Shown here: piece by piece, positions 27,432 through 35,242 of the stretch
Layout of the letters: the number at the start of each line of letters is the position of its first letter
Position numbering within the stretch: position 1 is the first letter of the stretch
NCBI GenBank assembly: GCA_034112445.1
Contig: JAWUVI010000022.1
Span: forward strand, 1 to 64,000
Source of the DNA: Pelagadaptatus sp034112445
GTDB lineage: Bacteria > Pseudomonadota > Gammaproteobacteria > Pseudomonadales > Cellvibrionaceae
DNA: 64,000 bases
Reading direction: 5' to 3'
Program-made: the position numbers and the translations under genes
Notes under the pieces: model-generated
Database searches by the model: none
The model's input: the letters and a program-made list of their open reading frames with translations, nothing else
What the model was told of the DNA's origin: nothing

Positions 27432-28250
27432 TTAATCGTAAACCACATGAGCAGAAGGCAAACCAGCACCGATCAATAACTCTCGGATATTCATCAGCCG
27501 AATATTACTCTCAATCGGACCAAGGCGAACGCGAAACAAACTGTCTGTCTGTGACTCAACAACTAAAGTTGGCTCCGATATTATTGGCGCAAGCTTCTCA
27601 CTAACTTGATCTGCACGGCTTTTATTTGAAAAAGCGCCCACCTGTAAAAATGTATTTGCGGGCAATGCATAATCATCCGTTTTAGCGTCAACCAAAACAT
27701 CAGCCCCCTGCAAATAAGTTTTTACTTTAGCCGGTCGCTCTCCCTGATCACCAGGGCCAACAGCATCAACTCTAACTTGAGCGGTACCCAGACGGGCATA
27801 GCCTAATTTAGTTGCAGCCGCATAGCTTAAATCAATAATTCGCCCGCCATGGAAAGGTCCGCGATCATTAACTCTCACCACAACGGTTTTGCCATTAAGT
27901 AGGTTAGTCACTTTGACGTATGAAGGAATGGGTAACGTCTTATGTGCCGCCGTCATCGAGTACATATCATACACCTCCCCATTCGAGGTGTTATTGCCGT
28001 GAAACTTTGTACCATACCACGAAGCCTCACCCTCCTGAACAAAGCCCTTGGAGGAATTTAAAACCCGATAGGTTTCACCAAACACAGTGTACGGGCTCTT
28101 ATTCCCCGCCTTAGTCCGTACCTCGTAACGCGGCACCGCATCAGCAACATGAGAAACATCAACCGGAATAGCGGGCCCCCCATCAGTGACACCGCCACTA
28201 CCTATACAGCCGGTCAATAAGATTAACGAAGCGACAAGCAGGGCTTTCAC
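27432..28250 (-). CDS. rlpA: Septal ring lytic transglycosylase RlpA, lipoprotein
   Basis: A 272-aa lipoprotein: the lipobox LLTGC gives Cys15. It contains a double-psi beta-barrel domain (GEASWYGTKFHGNNTSNGE through VVRVNDRGPFHGGRIIDLSYAAA) and a C-terminal SPOR domain that binds denuded glycan at the septum. In Pseudomonas the homologue cuts naked glycan strands. It overlaps mltB by 4 bp, so the two are coupled. Confidence 0.95.
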   Translation of the reverse strand: MKALLVASLILLTGCIGSGGVTDGGPAIPVDVSHVADAVPRYEVRTKAGNKSPYTVFGETYRVLNSSKGFVQEGEASWYGTKFHGNNTSNGEVYDMYSMTAAHKTLPIPSYVKVTNLLNGKTVVVRVNDRGPFHGGRIIDLSYAAATKLGYARLGTAQVRVDAVGPGDQGERPAKVKTYLQGADVLVDAKTDDYALPANTFLQVGAFSNKSRADQVSEKLAPIISEPTLVVESQTDSLFRVRLGPIESNIRLMNIRELLIGAGLPSAHVVYD

Positions 28251-29326
28251 TGTTTTATCTCGACGTGCATAGCCTGCTCAATGGCTTGGCTCAATTGAAA
28301 TACGGCCATAGCGTATTTAATACTGGTGTTGTAACGAGTAATCACATAAAAATTATTAAAACCCAGCCAAAACTCTGCACCTTTTTCACCTTGTAGCTTG
28401 ATCACGCTGGCATGCTGCTGGCCATCCAGCGAGGCAACAGGAGAAAAACCTTTAGCCTGTATATCATCTAACTGCATATTTCTTTTACGGCGCTCTTTTC
28501 TAGACAAGTTAATAATTTCTTTATCATATTTGGTTGCCAGTCGCGCACGGGTTGTTATCGCCTGATCACGTAACCAGCCATGCTCAACAAAATAATTCGC
28601 CACACTGCCAATAGCGTCTTGTTGATTCTCCCATATATCGATAAATCCATCCCCATCAAAGTCCGTTGCGTAGCGGCGATAACTAGATGGCATAAATTGA
28701 CCATAGCCCATAGCTCCTGCGTATGACCCTTTCAACTCTAATGGGTTTTGCTTTTGCTCACGAGCGAGAAGCAGAAAATTCTCCAACTCACTGGCAAAGA
28801 ATTTTTTACGCTTCATGGTATAAGCCGCATCATCTTGCAGCGGATAATCAAACGCTAAGGTCGATAGTGCATCCATCACCCGCCAACTGCCCTTATTGGA
28901 GCCATAGTTTGTTTCTACGCCAATAATAGAAACCACTATCTCTGCTGGCACACCAAATACAGATTCAGCACGAGCCAAAGTTTCGGCGTTCTCCAGCCAA
29001 AATTTTACTCCTTGCTCAATCCGCCTATCTTTAATAAAGATATTCCGGTATTCACCCCACGTCTTAGTTCTTTCTGCAGCCCCAGACATCGCGTCAATGA
29101 TTTTCTGCTTTTTCTTAACTTCAGAGAACTGCTGAACCAACTCACCACGATTAAATTGATGCTCATCAACCATCCGATCAATGAATTTTGTCATTTCGGC
29201 ATGCTGAAGATAATCACTCCCATGGGCTGACGACAACAACATCGACAACATAAAGAAAATCCACGCACCTGTAGCTTTTTGTTTTATATTTTTTTGTTTC
29301 ATATTTTTTTGTTTCACTCTTCTCAT
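28247..29326 (-). CDS. mltB: Membrane-bound lytic transglycosylase B
   Basis: A soluble/lipidless form of MltB (SltB1-like): a hydrophobic signal segment (residues 22-36) without a clear lipobox cysteine. The catalytic glutamate is in VETNYG, followed by GSWRVMDALSTLAFDYP and YGQFMPSSYRRYATDFDGDG. The length of 359 aa is normal. The first 15 residues repeat KQKN, from a 15-bp A/T-rich tandem repeat at about 29278-29313, so the true start could be an internal methionine (for example the one after KQKN). Confidence 0.92.
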   Translation of the reverse strand: MRRVKQKNMKQKNIKQKATGAWIFFMLSMLLSSAHGSDYLQHAEMTKFIDRMVDEHQFNRGELVQQFSEVKKKQKIIDAMSGAAERTKTWGEYRNIFIKDRRIEQGVKFWLENAETLARAESVFGVPAEIVVSIIGVETNYGSNKGSWRVMDALSTLAFDYPLQDDAAYTMKRKKFFASELENFLLLAREQKQNPLELKGSYAGAMGYGQFMPSSYRRYATDFDGDGFIDIWENQQDAIGSVANYFVEHGWLRDQAITTRARLATKYDKEIINLSRKERRKRNMQLDDIQAKGFSPVASLDGQQHASVIKLQGEKGAEFWLGFNNFYVITRYNTSIKYAMAVFQLSQAIEQAMHVEIKQ

Positions 29327-29357
29327 TCATAACCCAACAATAAAATAATTCTGCCGA

Positions 29358-30506
29358 TTAGCCGCTTACTCTACGACGCTCAGTACTCACTGCCATAAGT
29401 ATTCCGAAACCCGCCATTAAAGTCACTATCGACGTACCGCCATGACTTACCAGCGGCAATGGCACCCCCACAACAGGCAACAACCCTGTCACCATACCAA
29501 TATTGACAAATACATATACAAAAAATGTAAACGTTATGCTTCCCGCCAACAACCGTCCAAAGGTGTGCTGGGCGTTAGCCGCAATCCACATACCTCGGCC
29601 GATAATTAAAACGTAAAGTCCCAATAAGAACAGCACGCCGCGTAAGCCAAACTCTTCAGCTAAAACAGCAATAATAAAATCGGTATGACTTTCAGGTAAG
29701 AAATTAAGCTGCGACTGAGTGCCATTTAGCCAGCCTTTTCCAAGCCAGCCTCCAGAGCCAATAGCGGTTTTTGATTGAATAATATTCCAACCTGCACCTA
29801 ACTTATCTGCCTCAGGATTCAACAATGTCAAAATTCTCTGCTGTTGATATTCACGTAAAACAAACTGCCAAATAGGCCAAGCACTAGCAAATAAAAGCCC
29901 CACCGCAGTAAATATATAGCGCCACGGCAAGCCGGCAAAAAACAACACCAACAAACCAGACGCAGCAATGAGTAGCGACGTACCCAAATCAGGCTGACGC
30001 ATAATCAGTAGCGTCGGCAGACTTATTAACATTAACGCAGCCAAAACATGGCTGAATTTTGGCGGCAAAATGCGCCGCGATAGATACGTAGCCAGCATAA
30101 TAGGTACCGCCAACTTCAATATTTCTGATGGCTGAAAACGAAAGCCGCCTAAGCTCAACCAACGCTGTGCACCTTTAGCCCCAACACCAAACAGTAACAC
30201 CAACACCAACAAAACAATTCCGCCCGAATAAAACCACGCCGACCACGACTCCAGTGTCAACAAACGAAACTGAGCAATAATAAACATACCCAGATAAGCC
30301 AAACAGAAAAACGCCATCTGCCGCTTCATGTAGTGCCAATCTTGACCACTGGCACTGTATAAAACAATCAAACCATAAACACTTAAAATCAACAGCAACA
30401 GCAACAGCGGGAAATCTATATGCCACCGCAAAGAAATACCTACAGGCTGGCGTAAGTCACGACTGGCTCCAGGCATTTGCCGAATAAAGTCCGATCTCGA
30501 AGTCAT
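29358..30506 (-). CDS. rodA: Rod shape-determining SEDS glycosyltransferase RodA
   Basis: A SEDS-family peptidoglycan polymerase of 382 aa with about ten membrane segments. Signatures are GAKGAQRWLSLGGFRFQPSEI, QPDLGTSL, PESHTDFI and LPLVSHGG near the C-terminus. It works with PBP2, whose gene precedes it and shares one base with it, to build the lateral wall together with MreBCD. Confidence 0.97.
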   Translation of the reverse strand: MTSRSDFIRQMPGASRDLRQPVGISLRWHIDFPLLLLLLILSVYGLIVLYSASGQDWHYMKRQMAFFCLAYLGMFIIAQFRLLTLESWSAWFYSGGIVLLVLVLLFGVGAKGAQRWLSLGGFRFQPSEILKLAVPIMLATYLSRRILPPKFSHVLAALMLISLPTLLIMRQPDLGTSLLIAASGLLVLFFAGLPWRYIFTAVGLLFASAWPIWQFVLREYQQQRILTLLNPEADKLGAGWNIIQSKTAIGSGGWLGKGWLNGTQSQLNFLPESHTDFIIAVLAEEFGLRGVLFLLGLYVLIIGRGMWIAANAQHTFGRLLAGSITFTFFVYVFVNIGMVTGLLPVVGVPLPLVSHGGTSIVTLMAGFGILMAVSTERRRVSG

Positions 30507-32410
30507 TATTCCAGCACCTTATTACCAGAGCTTTCACTGCGGTTCATCTCTAACAGTCGGCGGGCATGTAAAGCTGTTTGCATATAGACATCAATCACTT
30601 TTCTAGCGACAGGAGCCGCCGTTGAAGAGCCATGCTCACCGTTTTCCACTATGACTGCAACCGCAATTTCAGGAGCATCAATGGGCGCTATTGCAATAAA
30701 CAAAGCATGATCACGCTGTCTCTCTAATAGTGCTTCAGAATCATATTCCGCATCTTGAGCAATCCCGACAACCTGTGCGGTTCCAGTTTTTCCACCCATG
30801 CGATATTTGATGCCTCGGCGAATGCCCTGCGCCGTCCCTCTAAGTCCATGAACTACATCTTCCATAGATTTAAAAACATAGCCCCAGTTCTCATCACTTA
30901 TTTGATCCGTTGGCATACGGACCAGCGCCGGCAAGGATTCCTCCCCCACGCTCCGAACTAATTTGGGCGCTATAAATTTACCTTTCCGGGCAAGCGTTGA
31001 TGTCATGGTCGCCAACTGCAGAGGCGTAGTCAAAACAAAACCCTGCCCCAAACCAACATTTAAGCTATCACCAGGGAACCAAGGTAAACTTTTATTATCT
31101 CGCTTCCAGTCTCGTGACGGCCACAGGCCACGACGTTCACTAGGTATATCAATCCCCGTTTTACTACCTAACCCAAATTGGAGTCCAAATTTGTGCATGG
31201 AATCAATCCCCATGCGATAGGCAAGATCATAAAAATAAACATCACATGATTGGGTTATAGCTGTACGTAGGTCAATGCGATTCCCGTGGCCACGCTTTTT
31301 CCAATCTCGATACAAACGATCTTCACCCTCAAGCTGATAATAACCGGGATCATGAACAGTGTAAGAGGGGTCAACAACTCTATGATGTAAGCCACCTAAG
31401 CCGAGCATAGGCTTTAAGGTTGAACCTGGAGGATACTGCCCCTGAATAGTTCGATTAAAAAGCGGTAAGTCTTTGGATTTATTTAAAGCATTGTAATCTT
31501 TATAGCTGATACCCGTCACAAACAAATTAGGGTCAAAGCTCGGAGTACTGGCTATCGCTAGGACTCCACCTGTTTTTATATCCAAAGCCACTACAGCGCC
31601 ACGATGATCACCCAAACTCTCAAAAGCCACTTGTTGGATATCAGCATCTATATACAGCTGTAGATTTTTTCCCGGAACGGGGTCTATTCTTTCTAGCACC
31701 CTCAACACCCGACCTCTGGCATTGGTTTCAACATACTGGTAACCAACTTCTCCTAGCAGCTCATCTTCATAGCGCTTCTCTAAACCGATTTTACCAATAG
31801 TATAAGTGCCGCTATAGCGACGAAACGTCTCCTCATCAAAACCGCTAAGCTCTTTTTCATTGATGCGCCCTGCGTATCCTACGCTATGGGCAAGCAGCTC
31901 CCCAAGAGGGTAATCACGCACTAATTCTGCATCGACCTGCACTCCAGGCAAACGGTATTCATTCACCGCGATTCGCGCGATCTCAGCCTCAGTTAACCGA
32001 AAACGAATTGGCACTGGTTCAAAAGGCCGGCGTCGTTGCTTTAAGCGCTTATGAAATTTTTCTCGCTCTCCTTCACGAAAAGTGACCAAGTCATCAAGAA
32101 TAGAAATTGTGCCGGCCATATCATTCACTTGCTCATTAATGATATTGAGTGTGTAACTGGCGCGATTATCGGCCAGTAGCTTGCCGTTTCTATCGTAAAT
32201 AAGGCCGCGATTAGGAGAGATTGATTGCACTTGTATACGATTGCGATCTGACTGGGTTGCATACTCTTCATGCTTGGTGATTTGAAGATTATAAAATCGA
32301 AAAATAAGGACCAACAACAGCAGCACAATAGCCACAACAGACAGGATTAGACGGCGAGTAAATATTCTCGCTTCATTGTGGTGATCCTTTAGTCTTTGTA
32401 AGTTTTGCAT
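30506..32410 (-). CDS. mrdA: Penicillin-binding protein 2
   Basis: A class B transpeptidase (634 aa) of the elongasome. It has one N-terminal membrane helix (LILSVVAIVLLLLVLIF), a pedestal/dimerisation region (RGLIYDRNGKLLADNRASY) and a transpeptidase domain with GSTLKPM (SxxK), SCD in QSCDVYFYDLAY (SxN-like) and KTG in GGKTGTAQVV. It crosslinks glycan made by RodA. It starts 17 bp after rlmH on the same strand. Confidence 0.97.
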   Translation of the reverse strand: MQNLQRLKDHHNEARIFTRRLILSVVAIVLLLLVLIFRFYNLQITKHEEYATQSDRNRIQVQSISPNRGLIYDRNGKLLADNRASYTLNIINEQVNDMAGTISILDDLVTFREGEREKFHKRLKQRRRPFEPVPIRFRLTEAEIARIAVNEYRLPGVQVDAELVRDYPLGELLAHSVGYAGRINEKELSGFDEETFRRYSGTYTIGKIGLEKRYEDELLGEVGYQYVETNARGRVLRVLERIDPVPGKNLQLYIDADIQQVAFESLGDHRGAVVALDIKTGGVLAIASTPSFDPNLFVTGISYKDYNALNKSKDLPLFNRTIQGQYPPGSTLKPMLGLGGLHHRVVDPSYTVHDPGYYQLEGEDRLYRDWKKRGHGNRIDLRTAITQSCDVYFYDLAYRMGIDSMHKFGLQFGLGSKTGIDIPSERRGLWPSRDWKRDNKSLPWFPGDSLNVGLGQGFVLTTPLQLATMTSTLARKGKFIAPKLVRSVGEESLPALVRMPTDQISDENWGYVFKSMEDVVHGLRGTAQGIRRGIKYRMGGKTGTAQVVGIAQDAEYDSEALLERQRDHALFIAIAPIDAPEIAVAVIVENGEHGSSTAAPVARKVIDVYMQTALHARRLLEMNRSESSGNKVLE

Positions 32411-32427
32411 GTTTAGATAGGTGCGCG

Positions 32428-32895
32428 CTATTTGTGGTAAGGATGGTTATGCAAAACAGACCATGCTCTATAAAGCTGTTCAATCAAAACTATACGAACC
32501 AAAGGATGTGGCAAAGTTAAATCTGAGAGTGACCATTTATGATCGGCACGCTCTAGACAATCGACCGACAAACCATCGGGGCCGCCAATCAAAACACTAA
32601 AGTTACCGCCATCCATGGACCAGCGACTTATGTTTTCTGCAAGGTTGGTAGTACTCCAACCCTTCCCTAGAACATCCAGCGCTATCACACGATCGCCTTT
32701 AGGAATAGCGGCCAACATGTGCTCACCTTCGGTTTTTATGGCTTTCGTCACTGAGGCACTTTTACCCCTTGCCCCCAAAGGTAATTCAACCAGTTCAACT
32801 TGAAAGTCACGAGGTAAGCGCTTGGCGTACTCCTGATAACCCTCAGTAACCCAAGTAGGCATTCGAGTACCAACAGCAATAATTTTAAAGCGCAT
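32428..32895 (-). CDS. rlmH: 23S rRNA (pseudouridine1915-N3)-methyltransferase
   Basis: A small SPOUT methyltransferase (155 aa) acting on pseudouridine 1915 of helix 69 in the 70S ribosome. The trefoil-knot SAM site FLIGGPDG-type sequence is read here as VLIGGPDGLS. The C-terminal HPLVRIVLIEQLYRAWSVLHNHPYHK is nearly invariant in the family. ATG 32895 (MRFKIIAVG) is the family start; a longer frame from 32955 intrudes into rsfS and is rejected. Confidence 0.96.
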   Translation of the reverse strand: MRFKIIAVGTRMPTWVTEGYQEYAKRLPRDFQVELVELPLGARGKSASVTKAIKTEGEHMLAAIPKGDRVIALDVLGKGWSTTNLAENISRWSMDGGNFSVLIGGPDGLSVDCLERADHKWSLSDLTLPHPLVRIVLIEQLYRAWSVLHNHPYHK

Positions 32896-32906
32896 AAGAA
32901 GCTTTA

Positions 32907-33260
32907 TTATTCCGGCAAGGTATCGTCCGACCGAGAACTTGGTTCGGTGCTCCATAAGCGTTCGAGATCATAAAAGTCTCTCGTTGTCGGCTGCATGATA
33001 TGCACAACGGTATCGCCAAAGTCGACTAGCACCCACTCACCCTCATCAACGCCTTCGACCCCTATTGGCTGGTGGCCTTTTGACTTGGCCTCCACGACAA
33101 CATTATTAGCCAGTGCCTTGACGTGACGACTGGATGTGCCGCTAGCAATGATTAAGGTATCCATAACATCAGATAACTCTGTGACATCGACGCTGGTCGT
33201 ATCGTTGGCCTTTAAATCATCCAAGGCTTCAATAATGATCTTATCTAATTCAGTAGACAT
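32907..33260 (-). CDS. rsfS: Ribosome silencing factor RsfS
   Basis: A 117-aa protein of the Iojap family that binds L14 and blocks subunit joining during starvation. Signatures: DTLIIASGTSSRHVKALANNVV, GVEGVDEGEWVLVDFGDTVVHIM, FYDLERLW. It is flanked by nadD and rlmH as in most gammaproteobacteria. The C-terminus has a short acidic/Ser tail. Confidence 0.96.
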   Translation of the reverse strand: MSTELDKIIIEALDDLKANDTTSVDVTELSDVMDTLIIASGTSSRHVKALANNVVVEAKSKGHQPIGVEGVDEGEWVLVDFGDTVVHIMQPTTRDFYDLERLWSTEPSSRSDDTLPE

Positions 33261-33275
33261 GTAATTTTGGTTCCT

Positions 33276-33977
33276 CTAATCGTTCTGGCTCTTCATATTG
33301 GTCTGGTAGAACCGATTTTCATTAACGTAACGCCAAACGGCATCTGGCAATAAGAATTGTACGGATTTTTTCGCTTTAATTCTGCCTCTAATATCCGTTG
33401 CTGAGACATCAATAAGACTTAATGGTTGGATAATCACTTTGCCCGACGGTTCAGAGTGTAAAATGTCGGGGGTTGCACGATTTTGCTGCAACCAATCGAT
33501 CACCTCTCCCACCTCAGGCAAACACCACCCAGGCCGGTCAACCACTACTAGATGAGCGTAATCGAGCAATTCTCGCCACCGGTGCCATGTAGTGATATTC
33601 ACCAACGAGTCTAACCCAACGCACCAACTGAGGGATATGTTATCTCCCAACTCTCGCCGCAGTTCAATCAGAGTATCAATGGTATAAGACAAACCTGCGC
33701 GATTCAGTTCGCGGCCGTCTGCCTGTAAATGGTCATGTTCAGCAACAGCCAAACTAACCATGTGCAAACGTTGCTGATCACTGCATGAAGGCGCAGGACG
33801 ATGTGGAGGGTAACGGCAAGGTAACAAATACATTTCATCAAAACGACAGGCTTGCTTCAACTCTAATGCCATACCAACATGGCCAATATGGACGGGATCA
33901 AAAGTACCGCCAAAATAACCAATGGCCGTTAAACTGCCGAGCTTTTGCCCATCAACATCAGGCACGAATATGACCAT
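33276..33977 (-). CDS. nadD: Nicotinate-nucleotide adenylyltransferase
   Basis: It converts nicotinate mononucleotide and ATP to deamido-NAD. The nucleotidyltransferase motif GGTFDPVHIGH is at residues 23-33 and the second motif ISATDIR-type sequence is VSATDIRGRI. The annotated ATG at 33977 lies 20 bp inside the end of proA and adds about 20 residues before the conserved core; a later start is possible but no better codon is evident. 233 aa. Confidence 0.94.
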   Translation of the reverse strand: MVIFVPDVDGQKLGSLTAIGYFGGTFDPVHIGHVGMALELKQACRFDEMYLLPCRYPPHRPAPSCSDQQRLHMVSLAVAEHDHLQADGRELNRAGLSYTIDTLIELRRELGDNISLSWCVGLDSLVNITTWHRWRELLDYAHLVVVDRPGWCLPEVGEVIDWLQQNRATPDILHSEPSGKVIIQPLSLIDVSATDIRGRIKAKKSVQFLLPDAVWRYVNENRFYQTNMKSQND

Positions 33978-35211
33978 CTCCGAGCACTATGTACTTTTCT
34001 GAAGTAAGCCCTTCCAAACCCACAGGGCCTCGAGCGTGGATCTTATCAGTAGAAATTCCAATCTCAGCACCCAACCCATACTCAAATCCATCAGCAAACC
34101 GAGTGGACGCATTCACCATAACTGAACTCGAATCAACCTGGGTAATGAACTGGCGGGAACGACTGTAATCTTCCGTGACAATAGATTCCGTATGACCAGA
34201 ACTGTATTGCTCGATGTGCTCCATAGCGGCCCCCATATTCTCAACAATCTTTATGGATAAGATCGGAGCTAAATATTCTGTTCGCCAATCCTCTTGGGAA
34301 GCAGGATGCGCATCAATGATGGCACAAGTTTCCTCACAGCCACGCAGCTCAACGCCATAGTCAGCATAGGCTTTCGCTAATAAGGGCAAAACGTCTTTAG
34401 CCACATCTTGGTGCACCAACAAGGTTTCCATCGCATTACAAACCCCATAACGATGGGTCTTAGAATTAATCGCAATGGCTTGAGCTTTTTCTAAGTCAGC
34501 TCGATCATCTATATACACATGACAAATGCCGTCTAGGTGTTTAATCACGGGCACTCGAGCATCACGGCTAATACGCTCAATCAAGCTTTTTCCACCGCGT
34601 GGTACAATCACATCGACATACTCAGACATGGTAATTAATTCACCAACCGCCGCCCGGTCTGTTGTTTCGACCACTTGCACAGCGGTTTCAGGCAGACCCG
34701 CATCAGTTAGCCCAGCTCGAATACACTTCGCTATAGCTTGATTAGAGTTGCTCGCCTCGCTACCGCCACGCAAAATAGTGGCGTTACCCGACTTCAAGCA
34801 CAGACTAGCCGCATCAATAGTAACGTTTGGGCGAGACTCATAAATAATACCTACTACACCCAATGGCACGCGCATTTTCCCTACCTTTATCCCGCTAGGC
34901 ATATTTCTCATGTCATTTACCGCTCCGCAAGGATCTGGCAAGGCCGCCACTTGGCGCAACCCCTCAATCATACTGTCAATTCGCTCTGGAGTGATTTCTA
35001 GCCTTTCGAGCAATGCCGCATCAAGGCCTTTATCCCGACCAGCCTGCATATCCAACGAGTTGGCCTTCAACAATTGCTCTCTTGATGATTCAAGTGCAAT
35101 CCCAATAGCCGTTAATGCTTCATTTTTTTGTCCCGTTGTAGCAACAGCGACTAAGCGTGATGCTTTACGTGCATTACGCCCTACTTTGGCCATATAGCCT
35201 TTAACATCCAT
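33958..35211 (-). CDS. proA: Gamma-glutamyl phosphate reductase
   Basis: The second step of proline synthesis, reducing gamma-glutamyl phosphate with NADPH to the semialdehyde. The aldehyde-dehydrogenase-like core has the catalytic Cys near residue 258 in GVCNAMETLLVH. VPLGVVGIIYESRPNVTIDAASL and FADGFEYGLGAEIGISTDK are signature segments. 417 aa, normal. ProB is not in the window. The order proA-nadD is as in Pseudomonas. Confidence 0.97.
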   Translation of the reverse strand: MDVKGYMAKVGRNARKASRLVAVATTGQKNEALTAIGIALESSREQLLKANSLDMQAGRDKGLDAALLERLEITPERIDSMIEGLRQVAALPDPCGAVNDMRNMPSGIKVGKMRVPLGVVGIIYESRPNVTIDAASLCLKSGNATILRGGSEASNSNQAIAKCIRAGLTDAGLPETAVQVVETTDRAAVGELITMSEYVDVIVPRGGKSLIERISRDARVPVIKHLDGICHVYIDDRADLEKAQAIAINSKTHRYGVCNAMETLLVHQDVAKDVLPLLAKAYADYGVELRGCEETCAIIDAHPASQEDWRTEYLAPILSIKIVENMGAAMEHIEQYSSGHTESIVTEDYSRSRQFITQVDSSSVMVNASTRFADGFEYGLGAEIGISTDKIHARGPVGLEGLTSEKYIVLGDGHIRA

Positions 35212-35242
35212 ACAAAAACAGCCTTAAATAATTACTGACAAG